NCBI RefSeq assembly: GCF_003946245.1
Contig: NZ_RHNN01000031.1
Location: 1 to 40,142 of the forward strand
Source: Levilactobacillus cerevisiae
Lineage (GTDB): Bacteria; Bacillota; Bacilli; Lactobacillales; Lactobacillaceae
Direction of reading: 5' to 3'
Length of the DNA: 40,142 bases
Below, in pieces: positions 15,560 to 24,776 of this stretch (positions are counted from its first letter, which is position 1; each line of letters begins with the position of its first letter). The notes below the pieces were generated by a model. It did not search any database. It worked only from the letters and a program-made list of their open reading frames with translations, and had not been told where the DNA came from. Made by a program: the position numbers and the translations under genes.

Positions 15560-16460
15560 GGGTCGTTCGCCACCTTTCCGTGGTTGTCAGGGGTGCGTGC
15601 CAGATTGCCTGCTCCGTTAAAATATCGAGTAGCACAGCGGGTCCTACCCCTTTTCTAGGAATCAACCGCTGATAACAGGCCGCCGTCAACACTTGCCGGA
15701 GTTGCGCGGCCGGGATACCCAGGTCGGCCAAACGACTGACGGTCCCCGCTGCCGTCTGGGCGTGGACCGTGCTCAGGACCAAATGGCCACTCAATGCTGC
15801 CCGCACGGCCGCCTGGGCGGTCTGTCGATCCCGAATTTCGCCAATGATAAAGGCGTCCGGTCGATGGCGCAGCCCCACCTTGATCAACGCGTCGTACGAC
15901 ATCCCTGCCGCCTCATTTACCTGCAACTGAATGAAGCGCGGTTCTTTGATTTTCACCGGATCTTCTACCGTCAACACCACCGTTGTGTCATCGAGCCGAC
16001 TAGCCGTGGTATACATGGTCGTCGTCTTGCCCGCACCGGTGGGACCGGCAAACAAAATCAATCCCCGTTGCTGGGCCAAGTCTAGTAACTGCTGCCGTTG
16101 TCCAGGAACCAAGTAGGCGCTAGCGGTCGCCGCATAAGGGTAGATCAACCGAATCACCAAGGACTCCTGATTCGCGTAGTCCCCCACCGTCGAAAACCGC
16201 AACTCCACCGGAACCTCGCCCGGCCAAGTCATCGCCCCAACTTGGGGTCGTCGCCGTTCACTAACGGCCATATCCGCGTGAAACTTAAAGTAGGTAATCA
16301 ACTGACGGCCAATCAGCTCAGTAACCGTCTGCCAAACCGTCATCGTTGTCGCCTGCCGTAACCGAATCTGATACCCCGTCTCATGGGGTAAAACGTAAAT
16401 ATCACTCACATGTTGCCGCACTGCCAACGTTACTAATTTCTTGATCAATTCTTCAATCAC
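15495..16460 (-). CDS. comGA: ComGA, competence pilus assembly ATPase
   Basis: A 321-residue GspE/PilB-type traffic ATPase. HVSDIYVLP near residue 17 belongs to the N-terminal region. Walker A is GPTGAGKTT (about 139-147), the Asp box is TVEDPVK, and Walker B is AFIIGEIRD. HLVLSTVHA is the His box. It powers pseudopilus assembly for DNA uptake. Length is usual for lactobacillar ComGA. The start is GTG (16458-16460) with a full GGAGGTGA six bases upstream. It is the first gene of the operon, directly behind the yebC terminator, so it needs its own promoter in about 16461-16536; no clear standard promoter is seen there, in line with control by an alternative competence factor (inference). Confidence 0.95.
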   Translation of the reverse strand: MIEELIKKLVTLAVRQHVSDIYVLPHETGYQIRLRQATTMTVWQTVTELIGRQLITYFKFHADMAVSERRRPQVGAMTWPGEVPVELRFSTVGDYANQESLVIRLIYPYAATASAYLVPGQRQQLLDLAQQRGLILFAGPTGAGKTTTMYTTASRLDDTTVVLTVEDPVKIKEPRFIQLQVNEAAGMSYDALIKVGLRHRPDAFIIGEIRDRQTAQAAVRAALSGHLVLSTVHAQTAAGTVSRLADLGIPAAQLRQVLTAACYQRLIPRKGVGPAVLLDILTEQAIWHAPLTTTERWRTTLEESVASNTITLATANQFRVG

Positions 16461-16536
16461 ACTGGGTCACCTCCGAGTCCGTTAAAGTTAACTCCGTAAT
16501 GAATGGCCAATTGTTTTTTTATTTTCAAAAAAAGGG

Positions 16537-16570
16537 CAAAAAAAATAACCTCCACCGAAGTGAAAGTCAT
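16537..16570 (-). terminator. Terminator of yebC
   Basis: On the minus strand ATGACTTTCAC and GTGGAGGTTAT pair (three wobbles) around a TTCG tetraloop, followed by eight T. It separates yebC from the comG operon. Confidence 0.85.
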
Positions 16571-16582
16571 TTCTCATAAGAT

Positions 16583-17320
16583 TTATTCAACATTTTCAGG
16601 CAAAACCGCTGCTTCATAAATATCAGAAACGTCGTCATTGTCTTCCAATTCTTCAATCAAACCTTGGTATTGTGGAGCCTTAGCTTCTGGTACTTCGGTT
16701 GTATTTTGAGGGAACATCCGCACTTCAGCGGTATCGAGCTTGTAACCCTTAGCTTGTAAGGCATCACGCGCACCAATCTCGCTTGAAGAATCTGTGTAGA
16801 TCTTGAATTCATCATCCGTGGTTTCCATGTCGTCCGCCCCGGCGTCTAAAGCATCCATCAACATCGTGTCTTCATCCGTATCCAAACCATCACGTAAGAT
16901 AACAATGTAACCCTTACGATCAAACATGTAAGAAACGGACCCCGCTGCACCCAGTGCACCACCATGGTGCGTGAAGGCAGAACGAACAGCTGCTGCCGTC
17001 CGGTTCTTGTTATCCGTTAAGGCAGCAACCATGATTGCTGTCCCGGCTGGACCGTAGCCTTCGTAGGTGATTTCTTCGAACTTGGCGCCACCAAGACCTG
17101 AAGCTTTATCTAAAGCCCGCTTGATGTTGTCTTTAGGCATGTTAGCTGCCCGCGCCTTGTCCATTTCCAAACGAAGTTGAGGGTTACCGTCGGGATCAGG
17201 ACCACCTGCTTTTGCAGCTTGGTACAAATCACGTGAGATTTTTTGGAAGATTTTTCCACGTTTTGCATCCTGAGCATTTTTCCGGCCCTGGATGTTATGC
17301 CATTTAGAATGTCCTGACAT
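16583..17320 (-). CDS. yebC: YebC/PmpR family protein (TACO1 family)
   Basis: A 245-residue protein starting with the invariant [11 protein letters not shown] and the family blocks [15 protein letters not shown] (about 54-68) and [10 protein letters not shown] (about 85-94). Long annotated as a transcription regulator; more recent work on the family points to relief of ribosome stalling. Either reading is family knowledge, not shown here. GAGGAG lies five bases before the ATG. A possible promoter (TTGAAC, 17 bases, TAACAT) lies on the minus strand near 17380-17415. Monocistronic. Confidence 0.95.
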   Translation of the reverse strand: MSGHSKWHNIQGRKNAQDAKRGKIFQKISRDLYQAAKAGGPDPDGNPQLRLEMDKARAANMPKDNIKRALDKASGLGGAKFEEITYEGYGPAGTAIMVAALTDNKNRTAAAVRSAFTHHGGALGAAGSVSYMFDRKGYIVILRDGLDTDEDTMLMDALDAGADDMETTDDEFKIYTDSSSEIGARDALQAKGYKLDTAEVRMFPQNTTEVPEAKAPQYQGLIEELEDNDDVSDIYEAAVLPENVE

Positions 17321-17535
17321 CGTAACTCCTCTTTTCTAAAATTTTTTAGATATCCGTATAAAACAGACACTATACATGTTAGCACTTACTCCCAATTCGT
17401 TCAATTGGCAAGCTCACTATTTATCTATGCACCATAAAATGTATACGAATATCGACGTTTTACCGTTACACTAGGCTTTTCATGGTTTTTCAAAAGAATA
17501 GATTATGCATAAAAGCTAATTATTTTAAATAAATG

Positions 17536-17564
17536 TTGTATAAATAAACTAAACCTGCTAATAT
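17536..17564 (+). promoter_or_regulatory. Promoter of the amino-acid ABC transporter
   Basis: TTGTAT (17536-17541) and TAATAT (17559-17564) with a 17-base spacer, 36 bases before the start codon, in an AT-rich stretch. Confidence 0.65.
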
Positions 17565-17600
17565 CAATGGCAACAACAAATTTATTGAGGAGCTTTTTAT

Positions 17601-19076
17601 ATGAAGAAGAGATTGGTATTATTCTTTGCTCTGCTATTGACGCTGGTCACCGGCTTCACCGCCATGACCACGACGGCCAACGCCGCCACCGACAATTCGC
17701 TGACAAAGATTGAAAAGAAGGGCACGCTGGTCATGGGGACCTCGCCTGATTATCCCCCTTACGAATTCCAGGCGACCGTTCACGGCAAGTCCCAAGTTGT
17801 CGGCATGGACGTCGCCGTGGGAAAGAAAATCGCCAAGGACCTGGGCGTGAAATTAGTCGTCAAGTCGATGTCGTTTGACTCCCTCCTCGTTGCCCTGCAA
17901 ACTGGCAAGGTCGACATGGTTATCTCCGGGATGAATCCTACGCCCGCACGGCGGAAGAACGTTGACTTTAGCCACACTTACTATCAAGGTGGGTACAGCA
18001 TCGTCATCAACAAGAGTGACAAGGGCATTTACAAGGACAAAGATTCCTTCGTTGGCAAGACGATTGGTGCTCAGACTGGCTCCACGATGTACAACGAATC
18101 CAAGAAGCAAACCAGTGGCACGACCGTTAAAGGGATGACCTCCGTGTCCGACCTGATTTTGGCCCTCCAAAGCCACAAGATTCAAGGGGTGGCCATGGAA
18201 AAGCCATCCGCTCAAGCTTACGTGGCCAATAACAAGGAACTGGCCGCAATTCCCAGTAACTTTAACTTAAGCGCCTCCGATACCAGCGCCTCCGTTGCCT
18301 TTGCCAAGGGGTCCACTGCCCTGGTGAACAAGGCCAACAAATCCGTTGACCAGATTAAACGCGAGAACCTGGTCAACAAGCAATACCTCCCGGCCGCTGG
18401 GAAATACTTAAAGACCAACACCGTTAACACCAGCATGTTCCACTACTGGAAGGCCTTCCTCACGGGGATCGAGTACACCTTGATTATCACCGTATGCTCC
18501 GTCTTCTTTGGGTTCATCCTCGGGGTGCTCCTATCCCTAGCACGGATGGCCAAGGGTGGCGTCTTCAAGACAGCGTTGCGCTGGTTGGCAACCGCCTACG
18601 TTGAATTCATTCGGGGCACACCCATGATGGTCCAAGTCATGTTCGTTTACTTTGGCCTGGGACTCATCGTCAACCTGCCCGCGTTAACCTCCGGGATTAT
18701 CGCGATTTCCCTAAACTCTGGTGCCTACGTTGCCGAATACATTCGGGGCGGGATCAACTCCGTGGACAATGGCCGAACGGAAGCCGCTCGGAGTCTGGGG
18801 ATGTCTAGTGGCACCACCATGCGTTACGTCATCTTACCGCAGGCCTTAAAGAACATCTGGCCGTCATTAGGAAACGAATTTATCACCCTGATCAAGGACA
18901 GTTCCATCGTCTCCATCATTGGGGTTTCCGAACTGATTTTCCAAAGCAACATTGTGCGGTCTGACACTTACCGGGGCGTTGCGCCAATTGCCGTCATCAT
19001 GGTCCTCTACTTCATTTTGACCTTTACGGCGTCCCGGATTCTGAACTACTTCGAAAGGAGAATGCAGCATGACTAA
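17601..19076 (+). CDS. Polar amino acid ABC transporter, fused substrate-binding and permease protein
   Basis: A 491-residue fusion. Residues 1-28 are a Sec signal peptide ending TTANA with no lipobox cysteine, so after export the binding domain stays tethered by the permease part. Residues about 33-270 are a type-2 periplasmic-binding (SBP_bac_3) domain with [11 protein letters not shown] and [13 protein letters not shown]. Residues about 285-485 are a HisM/GlnP-type permease with the EAA loop [14 protein letters not shown] before RYVILPQA. Such fusions (GlnP type) import glutamine or other polar amino acids; the substrate is inferred only to that level. GAGGAG precedes the ATG. It overlaps the ATPase gene by eight bases. 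Confidence 0.93.
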   Translation: MKKRLVLFFALLLTLVTGFTAMTTTANAATDNSLTKIEKKGTLVMGTSPDYPPYEFQATVHGKSQVVGMDVAVGKKIAKDLGVKLVVKSMSFDSLLVALQTGKVDMVISGMNPTPARRKNVDFSHTYYQGGYSIVINKSDKGIYKDKDSFVGKTIGAQTGSTMYNESKKQTSGTTVKGMTSVSDLILALQSHKIQGVAMEKPSAQAYVANNKELAAIPSNFNLSASDTSASVAFAKGSTALVNKANKSVDQIKRENLVNKQYLPAAGKYLKTNTVNTSMFHYWKAFLTGIEYTLIITVCSVFFGFILGVLLSLARMAKGGVFKTALRWLATAYVEFIRGTPMMVQVMFVYFGLGLIVNLPALTSGIIAISLNSGAYVAEYIRGGINSVDNGRTEAARSLGMSSGTTMRYVILPQALKNIWPSLGNEFITLIKDSSIVSIIGVSELIFQSNIVRSDTYRGVAPIAVIMVLYFILTFTASRILNYFERRMQHD

Positions 19077-19809
19077 ACCAATTATTGAGGTTAAAAACCT
19101 GGCCAAGAACTTTGGCAAGAACCCCGTTTTAAAAGACATCACCGAACAAGTCAATCCCGGCCAAGTCATCGTCATCATCGGCCCTTCCGGTAGTGGGAAA
19201 TCCACCTTTCTTCGCTGCCTGAACCTCTTGGAACAACCAACTTCAGGTGAGGTCGACTTTTCCGGTGAGAATCTCACGACCCTGGATACCAAGCGGGTCA
19301 ATGAGTTACGGGAACAAATGGGGATGGTCTTCCAAAGCTTCAACCTCTTCCCCAACATGTCCGTCCTGGAAAATATCAAGCTGGCACCGATGAAGGTCAA
19401 GCACATGGCCGACGACGCGGCGACCAAGCTGGCGCACGAACTGCTCCAGCAAGTGAACCTGGACGACCACGCCGATGCCTTCCCTGCCAGCCTGTCTGGT
19501 GGTCAAGCACAACGGGTCGCCATTGCCCGTGCACTGGCGATGGACCCCAAGGTGATGCTGTTTGACGAACCTACCTCCGCGCTGGACCCAGAAATGGTTG
19601 GTGAAGTTCTGAACGTTATGCAGGAACTGGCCAATCAGGGGATGACCATGGTCGTGGTGACCCACGAAATGGGCTTCGCCAAATCCGTGGCCGACCAAGT
19701 CTGGTTCATGGCCGATGGCTTCATTCAGGAAAGCAATACGCCGGATGCGTTCTTCAGCAACCCGCAAACTGAACGGGCCCAAGACTTCTTGTCCAAGATT
19801 TTAATGTAG
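19069..19809 (+). CDS. Polar amino acid ABC transporter ATPase (GlnQ type)
   Basis: A 246-residue ATP-binding subunit. Walker A is GPSGSGKST (about 39-47), the Q-loop is [11 protein letters not shown], the signature is LSGGQAQRV, Walker B is [13 protein letters not shown], and the H-loop is VVTHEMGF. It drives the fused permease encoded just upstream; the eight-base overlap and AAGGAG eight bases before the ATG indicate coupled translation. It is followed by an R2 repeat and a terminator. Confidence 0.95.
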   Translation: MTKPIIEVKNLAKNFGKNPVLKDITEQVNPGQVIVIIGPSGSGKSTFLRCLNLLEQPTSGEVDFSGENLTTLDTKRVNELREQMGMVFQSFNLFPNMSVLENIKLAPMKVKHMADDAATKLAHELLQQVNLDDHADAFPASLSGGQAQRVAIARALAMDPKVMLFDEPTSALDPEMVGEVLNVMQELANQGMTMVVVTHEMGFAKSVADQVWFMADGFIQESNTPDAFFSNPQTERAQDFLSKILM

Positions 19810-19842
19810 CTTACTTCAACTTTCACAGCGTACGCCAAAAAG

Positions 19843-20020
19843 AGAGTGGGACAAAAGGCGGTTAGCTGGTGAGCATTAAGGCTGATAGCCGGATAATCCC
19901 GGGCTTGGATTATTTGGCTATCAGTTTTAAGCGGAGCCAGCTGCCTTCTGTCGCACGTTTCAACAATATAGAATTGGAGATGCAAAAGGAGCCTGGGATT
20001 TTTGTCCCAGACTCTTTTTT
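19843..20020 (+). repeat. R2 repeat, copy behind the ABC ATPase gene
   Basis: An 18-bp hairpin, CTGATAGCCGGATAATCC with GGATTATTTGGCTATCAG (two G-U pairs, 7-base loop), is enclosed by GC(A)TTAA/TTAAGC and AGCTGG/CCAGCT. It aligns along its length with the copy behind ackA. The 5' edge GAGTGGGACAAAA (19844-19856) is also complementary to TTTTGTCCCA-GACTC in the terminator arm at 20000-20014, so two alternative folds are possible. Confidence 0.78.
19989..20020 (+). terminator. Terminator of the ABC transporter operon
   Basis: GAGCCTGGGA (19989-19998) pairs with TCCCAGACTC (20005-20014) with one internal mismatch, followed by six T. It also lies downstream of the convergent LRR gene and may serve both strands. 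Confidence 0.9.
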
Positions 20021-20042
20021 GCGCTTATCACCTTACATTTAC

Positions 20043-23000
20043 TTATTCATGACGCCGCTTACGCAACCCAGCCAAGCCCAAGCCACCCAGCAGGATGCCT
20101 AAGGCCGCCCACCAAGTAGTTGGCGCTTCGTTAGTCTGTGGCAAGGTTGCCTTGGCCGTCGTCGACGTGACCGGATCAGCCTTGGCTAGGTTGACTTTAG
20201 CCTGTGCACTCGTGGCTTTAGCGGTTGGGGTAATCAATGCCCCGTCACCACCATGCTTGAGTGTTCCCGAATTGCCTTGAATGGTCGCTCCAATGCCGCC
20301 CCGGTAGCTACCCAGCGTCGACTGAGCACTCTTCTTCGCGCGCACATTCACCGTGGCACCCACGCCATCCTTGTGGACGCCCTGGTCGCTGATAACCTTG
20401 TGCACCTCATTCGGGTCAGCGGGATCAGTTGGCGTAGCCGGATCGGTTGGGTCTGTCGGGTCAGTGACATCTGGGTCACCGCCGTTTCCAGGATCGGTCG
20501 TCCCGCCACCGCCGCCGGTTGTTGGCGTGACCACGTGCAAGGTCACTATCTTGGTCAGGCCAGCGTACGTCAAGGTCACTGGATAATCGCCGGCCTTGGT
20601 GAGATCCGCATCCCCGAGGTCTAGTGTAATGTCACTGACCGCCACGGCTTGTGCATTAGTGTCCGTGGCCACCGGTTTGAAATCAGTGGCCGTTGGGGCG
20701 GTCCCATTGACGTTCATGGTGTAATCACTCCCGGTCAACGTTGGGTCAACCGAATTGATGGTCAATTTGCCTAAATTCGTGGTGCCGATCACATAGTTCG
20801 TGCTGAGATCCTTAGTCGTCGGTTTCAACTGGTATTGGTACATCCCAGCAATCTCGCCGGGAACCCGGGTAATATCATCTGCCGTCAAGCCCGAGTCTGA
20901 AACGGCTGTGTCGCTCGCACCCACCGTTGTGGTCAGTACTACGCCTGGATCGGGCGCCCCGGCGTCCTTGCTAGCATCCTTTACCGTCACCGTCAACACG
21001 GCTGGATTAACCGTCACCGTTGCTGTCGTCCCGCCATCCGTCCAATCAAAGACATTGCCAGCTGGTGTTTCGGCTAAGACCCGGTCGATGGCCGCATCGT
21101 TCAATTTCACCGTATAGGTTCCCACGTTGGCCGTGTTGCTTGACCCAGCGTTAGCCACGACATCCAGGTCCCCACTCTTCAACGTGTAGATGAAGCCGTT
21201 GCTAAAGGTCACCGTGTAGTCTGCGGGGTCGACGACGGGGGCTGCGCCGTTATAAGTGACTTCTGAGCTCCCTGAGAGTTGGAACGTGGCCTCCCGCTTT
21301 TGCACGGTAATCACAGCTGTTGCCTGCTCGCCCTGGTAACTGTAAGTCACGTTGTAGGTGCCCAACGTTTGGGTCATGGTGGCAGCGGTAATCAGATTAC
21401 CCGCCGCGTCTTTGACGGGATTACCATCCGTGTCGGTCACCGCTACGTCAAAGTTAGACCACTCGCTCTTCGGAATGACCGTCCCATCCGTCATCGTTGC
21501 GCCAGAAATGTTTTCAATTGGATTCCAGCTTTCCCCATACCAAACCGTTGAGTTGACCACCTGGATGTGCGGATCGTTTAGCACGACCTGATAAGTGCCG
21601 GCATAGGTGAGACCGGTACTATCCGTCAACGTCCAGTTAAAGGTGAACCCATCTACGTTATCTGGAATGGTGAATTTACCATTGCTATACGTAACGCCGT
21701 TGCTGAGCTTCGTTAAGACCAAGTCGCTGTTGTCGGCGCTACCAATGGCGGTCGTAAACAGGTCGTCAATCGACGTTAAATCGTTCTTGCTGGTGAAAAT
21801 GGTTGCGGTCTGGTTCAGCGCCAAACTTGCATTACCCCCACCGGCGGTTAACCGACTAATCCGATTGTACTGAAAAGCATTTTTCCCAATCGTGGTCGTG
21901 GTCGGCACTTGGACGCCCGTGAGCTGGTTGCCATAGAAAGCATTGGCCCCAATACTGGTGAGCGCAGTTGCCGTCAAATCCAAGTTGCCACCTAATGCGT
22001 TATAGGCGAAGGCACTCGCCCCAATGGTGGTCAACGCTGGGTTCACAACCAAGTCGTCAAGGTGGTTGCCCGCAAAGGCGAGGTCGCCGATGGTAGTTAA
22101 GTTCTCCGGTAACGTCAGGGTTCCCGTCAGGCCGGCATATTCAAACGCCCCACTCTTAATCGTGGTCAAAGCGGTTGCCTGACTGGTATCCAGTGTGCTT
22201 AATTTGGCATCATAGGTGAACGCGTTGGCACCGACTGAAATCAAGCTGGCCGGCAGATTGATACTGGTCAACGCGGAATTGGCCAGGAAAGCCTGATCGC
22301 CGATCGTTTGTAAGCTCGCTGGCAACGTCACGTTGTCGAGGAAACTGTCATAAATAAATGCCGAGTTGCCAATGGTCTTTAACTGACTGTCCGGAGCAAA
22401 GGTGACGCTGGTCAAGCCACTGGTGGTGTTCCCGCTGGCATCCTTACTGGTCATGGCGCCGAAGGCATAGTCGCCGATCGACGTTAAGCTCGCCGGCAAG
22501 CTAATCGACGTGATACCGCCATCATAAGTGAACGCATAGTTGCCAATCGTTTGCAGGCCATTGCCGAAGGTGACTGAGGTGAGCGCTGTGTCGCCAACGA
22601 AGTTTACGTCACCATCTTGGTAATTTGAAAAGGCGTAATCACCCACCTGCTGAACGCCATCGCCCAACGTGACCGTGGTCAAGGACGTTGCCCCAGTGAA
22701 GGCTGCGGTTCCCATCGTGGTCAACGTGGGGATGTTGAGGGTCGTCAGGCTACGGTCGCCCGCAAAGGCTAAGGCGCCAATCGACGCCAAATTAGTGGCC
22801 TGGCTGAAATCAACATTCGTTAAGTTGTAATTGTATTTAAAGGCACCGTCACCGATGGTTTTCACGGTCGCGGGTAAGACCAAATCACTGATGCCACTGC
22901 TTACAAATGCATTCTCCCCAATGTCAGTCAGGGTATGGTTTTCACTCAGATCAACCACTTTAAGATTACTCAAGTAGGCAAAAGCAGAGTCGCCAATCGA

Positions 23001-23912
23001 CGTGATGCCATCACCAATCACAATATTGCTGACATTGGTTGTGAAATTGTTATTGTTCATGAAAGCATAGTTCGCAATACTGGTGACCTGGTAAACTTTA
23101 CCGTTGCTATCCGTATACGTGGTCGGAATCACTACGGTATTATCGGTAATCTGTTTGGCAACGTTAACCAAGGTCGCTGTGCCATCAGTATTTGGGGTGA
23201 AGTTAAAGTAGCTCTGATCCGTGGCTGGTAACGTAACCGAATCACCCAGAGACGCTGACAGCGCCTTGATAGTCATTGGCGTATCAGCAGTCACAGCTGG
23301 CGCATCGTCGGCTAGTTTGTCCACGCTATCAGTTATGGCATCCGTATCAGGCGTGACTGCAGGTGCCGCCTCAATCGAGGCATCATTTACAGCGTTTTCG
23401 GCAACTGGGGCCGTAGCGGCTGCCGGTGTCGTAGAATCCTTGGTTTCCGAACCTGCGGACTCACCAGAATTGTCCGGTTCAGTCGTCTTCTCAGAATCCG
23501 TAGATGGCGCTGGCGTGTCAGTTGACGTCGTATCCTTCCCAGTAGTGTCGGTTGAATTACTATTGCTAGAGGTGTTGGTATCGCTGTCACCAGTCCCCGT
23601 CTCACCGCTATTACTTTCAGTGGTGTCCTGCGTACTGGAAGCGTTGTCTTTTACATTTTCGCTATCACTATTGCCAGTAGACTCCTCAGTCGTGGTCGTG
23701 CCACTAGTCAGTGTGACACTCTTAGCCGTTGTGCTCTCGGCAACCGCTCCCGTTTGACTACTACTGTCGGCAGCACTGACCGTTGTCGTGTCCGCATGTG
23801 CCACGGCACCCTGTCCCATCATGGTGCCTAACCCAACAGCGGCAACCGTAATGGCGGCGAATACCCAGTGTTTGCCATCCTTATACATCTTGTAATGTTG
23901 CTTTGTTTGCAT
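20043..23912 (-). CDS. LPXTG-anchored BspA-type leucine-rich-repeat surface protein (paralogue 1)
   Basis: A 1289-residue cell-wall protein. Residues 1-41 are a KxYKxGKxW-type signal peptide (KMYKDGKHWV), probably cut after AHA. A Ser/Thr/Asp-rich stretch runs to about 210. About 17 BspA-type LRR units (pattern LTSIGDxAF..., LRR_5) follow to about 650. Then come an Ig-like domain (near WYGESWNPIENISGA), an MBG-type region (VTVKDASKDAGAPDPGV), a short Gly/Pro/Asp/Thr spacer and a cell-wall region. The C terminus is LPQTN at 1257, a hydrophobic span and RKRRHE, the sortase signal variant known in L. plantarum. The start has GAGAGGGG nine bases upstream, identical in layout to paralogue 2. Probable adhesin; the ligand is unknown. 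Confidence 0.93.
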   Translation of the reverse strand: MQTKQHYKMYKDGKHWVFAAITVAAVGLGTMMGQGAVAHADTTTVSAADSSSQTGAVAESTTAKSVTLTSGTTTTEESTGNSDSENVKDNASSTQDTTESNSGETGTGDSDTNTSSNSNSTDTTGKDTTSTDTPAPSTDSEKTTEPDNSGESAGSETKDSTTPAAATAPVAENAVNDASIEAAPAVTPDTDAITDSVDKLADDAPAVTADTPMTIKALSASLGDSVTLPATDQSYFNFTPNTDGTATLVNVAKQITDNTVVIPTTYTDSNGKVYQVTSIANYAFMNNNNFTTNVSNIVIGDGITSIGDSAFAYLSNLKVVDLSENHTLTDIGENAFVSSGISDLVLPATVKTIGDGAFKYNYNLTNVDFSQATNLASIGALAFAGDRSLTTLNIPTLTTMGTAAFTGATSLTTVTLGDGVQQVGDYAFSNYQDGDVNFVGDTALTSVTFGNGLQTIGNYAFTYDGGITSISLPASLTSIGDYAFGAMTSKDASGNTTSGLTSVTFAPDSQLKTIGNSAFIYDSFLDNVTLPASLQTIGDQAFLANSALTSINLPASLISVGANAFTYDAKLSTLDTSQATALTTIKSGAFEYAGLTGTLTLPENLTTIGDLAFAGNHLDDLVVNPALTTIGASAFAYNALGGNLDLTATALTSIGANAFYGNQLTGVQVPTTTTIGKNAFQYNRISRLTAGGGNASLALNQTATIFTSKNDLTSIDDLFTTAIGSADNSDLVLTKLSNGVTYSNGKFTIPDNVDGFTFNWTLTDSTGLTYAGTYQVVLNDPHIQVVNSTVWYGESWNPIENISGATMTDGTVIPKSEWSNFDVAVTDTDGNPVKDAAGNLITAATMTQTLGTYNVTYSYQGEQATAVITVQKREATFQLSGSSEVTYNGAAPVVDPADYTVTFSNGFIYTLKSGDLDVVANAGSSNTANVGTYTVKLNDAAIDRVLAETPAGNVFDWTDGGTTATVTVNPAVLTVTVKDASKDAGAPDPGVVLTTTVGASDTAVSDSGLTADDITRVPGEIAGMYQYQLKPTTKDLSTNYVIGTTNLGKLTINSVDPTLTGSDYTMNVNGTAPTATDFKPVATDTNAQAVAVSDITLDLGDADLTKAGDYPVTLTYAGLTKIVTLHVVTPTTGGGGGTTDPGNGGDPDVTDPTDPTDPATPTDPADPNEVHKVISDQGVHKDGVGATVNVRAKKSAQSTLGSYRGGIGATIQGNSGTLKHGGDGALITPTAKATSAQAKVNLAKADPVTSTTAKATLPQTNEAPTTWWAALGILLGGLGLAGLRKRRHE

Positions 23913-24665
23913 CGTTGCTTACCCCTCTCACAATTGGAGTCCCTTGTCCTCCAAGCCCGTCCATCAACAACGAAATGACTGGCTTCTTCATGCCTTACTT
24001 AGTATCTTAATCACCAAATAAGTCAGTGCAACTAAATCCCATTAGTGGAACCAAGTTAGTCTCTAAGCCTTACGAAACAGCCAATCATTTCTTCCTCAAC
24101 TTTAAACACACTTCCTGATATTCAGGTGCTAAACGATGTTGTGCAACACCTAATCCCGTGGCACCTTGACAGACATCAAGCGGCCACTGTCCCATTACCA
24201 TATTTTTAAAAGGACGATTATTTTAGAACATTGTGTTTACCTTTTGCTTTATTATATGGCATTACTATAGCATGTTAGGGGGTAAAATAACAGTTTAAAC
24301 TCGCTTAATGTCAGCTTTTGTCGTGGAAATTAAAATTCAAAAAAATATTTTTCATCTTAAAATGGACGTTGCACAAACTTACTAACCTTAGTGGTAGTTG
24401 TGAATTTCCCTTCCACTAAGGTTTAGGGCAAAAACCTTTTTGGCTTAAACTAGCACTTATCACTGATAAATTAAGGCTTACACGTTTCTTCGTTCGCCAT
24501 AAATTCTCCTAGCTTAGGTGGTCGGCACTGATTGGACTATGCCCTTGTGAAAAATGGCAATTCAATGTGCGTTCATGTGTGCCTCATCGAAAATACTGGT
24601 TGAATCCGATAATATCGTTCAGAAGCTGACCAATGTTTATGAACATCCCCGAAATGAGGCCAACC
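23913..24665. other. Long AT-rich upstream region of LRR paralogue 1
   Basis: More than 750 bases without a convincing gene, lower in GC than its neighbours. On the minus strand an extended -10 (TGC-TATAGT, 24264-24272) and a TATAAT (24251-24256) could start a leader of about 340 bases, but no good -35 box goes with either. An inverted repeat at 24382-24426 is listed separately. No coding frame with a ribosome site is seen. Confidence 0.5.
24382..24426. repeat. Near-perfect 13-bp inverted repeat upstream of LRR paralogue 1
   Basis: CTAACCTTAGTGG (24382-24394) is complementary to CCACTAAGGTTTAG (24413-24426) with a single bulged base and an 18-base loop. There is no T-run directly next to it on the minus strand, so it is unlikely to be a simple terminator. 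It could be an operator, an RNA hairpin or a remnant of a mobile element. Confidence 0.6.
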
Positions 24666-24722
24666 CAAAAACGACTCCTCAAGGTGATAAGTCAGTCTGC
24701 CTGCTTATCGCCTTGAAGAGCC
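24666..24722 (-). terminator. Terminator of LRR paralogue 2
   Basis: On the minus strand 24715-24704 pairs with 24691-24680 (12 bp), extended outward by GGCTCTT/GAGTC pairing, followed by a T-run at 24671-24667. Paralogue 1 is thus a separate transcript. Confidence 0.85.
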
Positions 24723-24776
24723 GTTCATTGTGATATTTTCGGTTGCTTAAGTCACTAACCTTACGTAAACCACGGT

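Noticed and set aside
17321..17600. Riboswitch or T-box upstream of the amino acid transporter
   Set aside because: The -10 box lies about 35 bases before the start codon, leaving no room for a structured leader, and no T-box sequence is seen.
23221..23757. Long open frame on the plus strand opposite the Ser/Thr-rich part of LRR paralogue 1, and a similar one at 28495-29079
   Set aside because: They are mirror frames of low-complexity Ser/Thr/Asp codons, without ribosome sites, opposite genes with clear domains.
24560..24665. Possible transposase remnant in the spacer between the LRR genes (minus frame with HFGDVHKHWS and RYYRIQPVF)
   Set aside because: The frame is under 30 codons, interrupted, and I could not match it to a known transposase motif.
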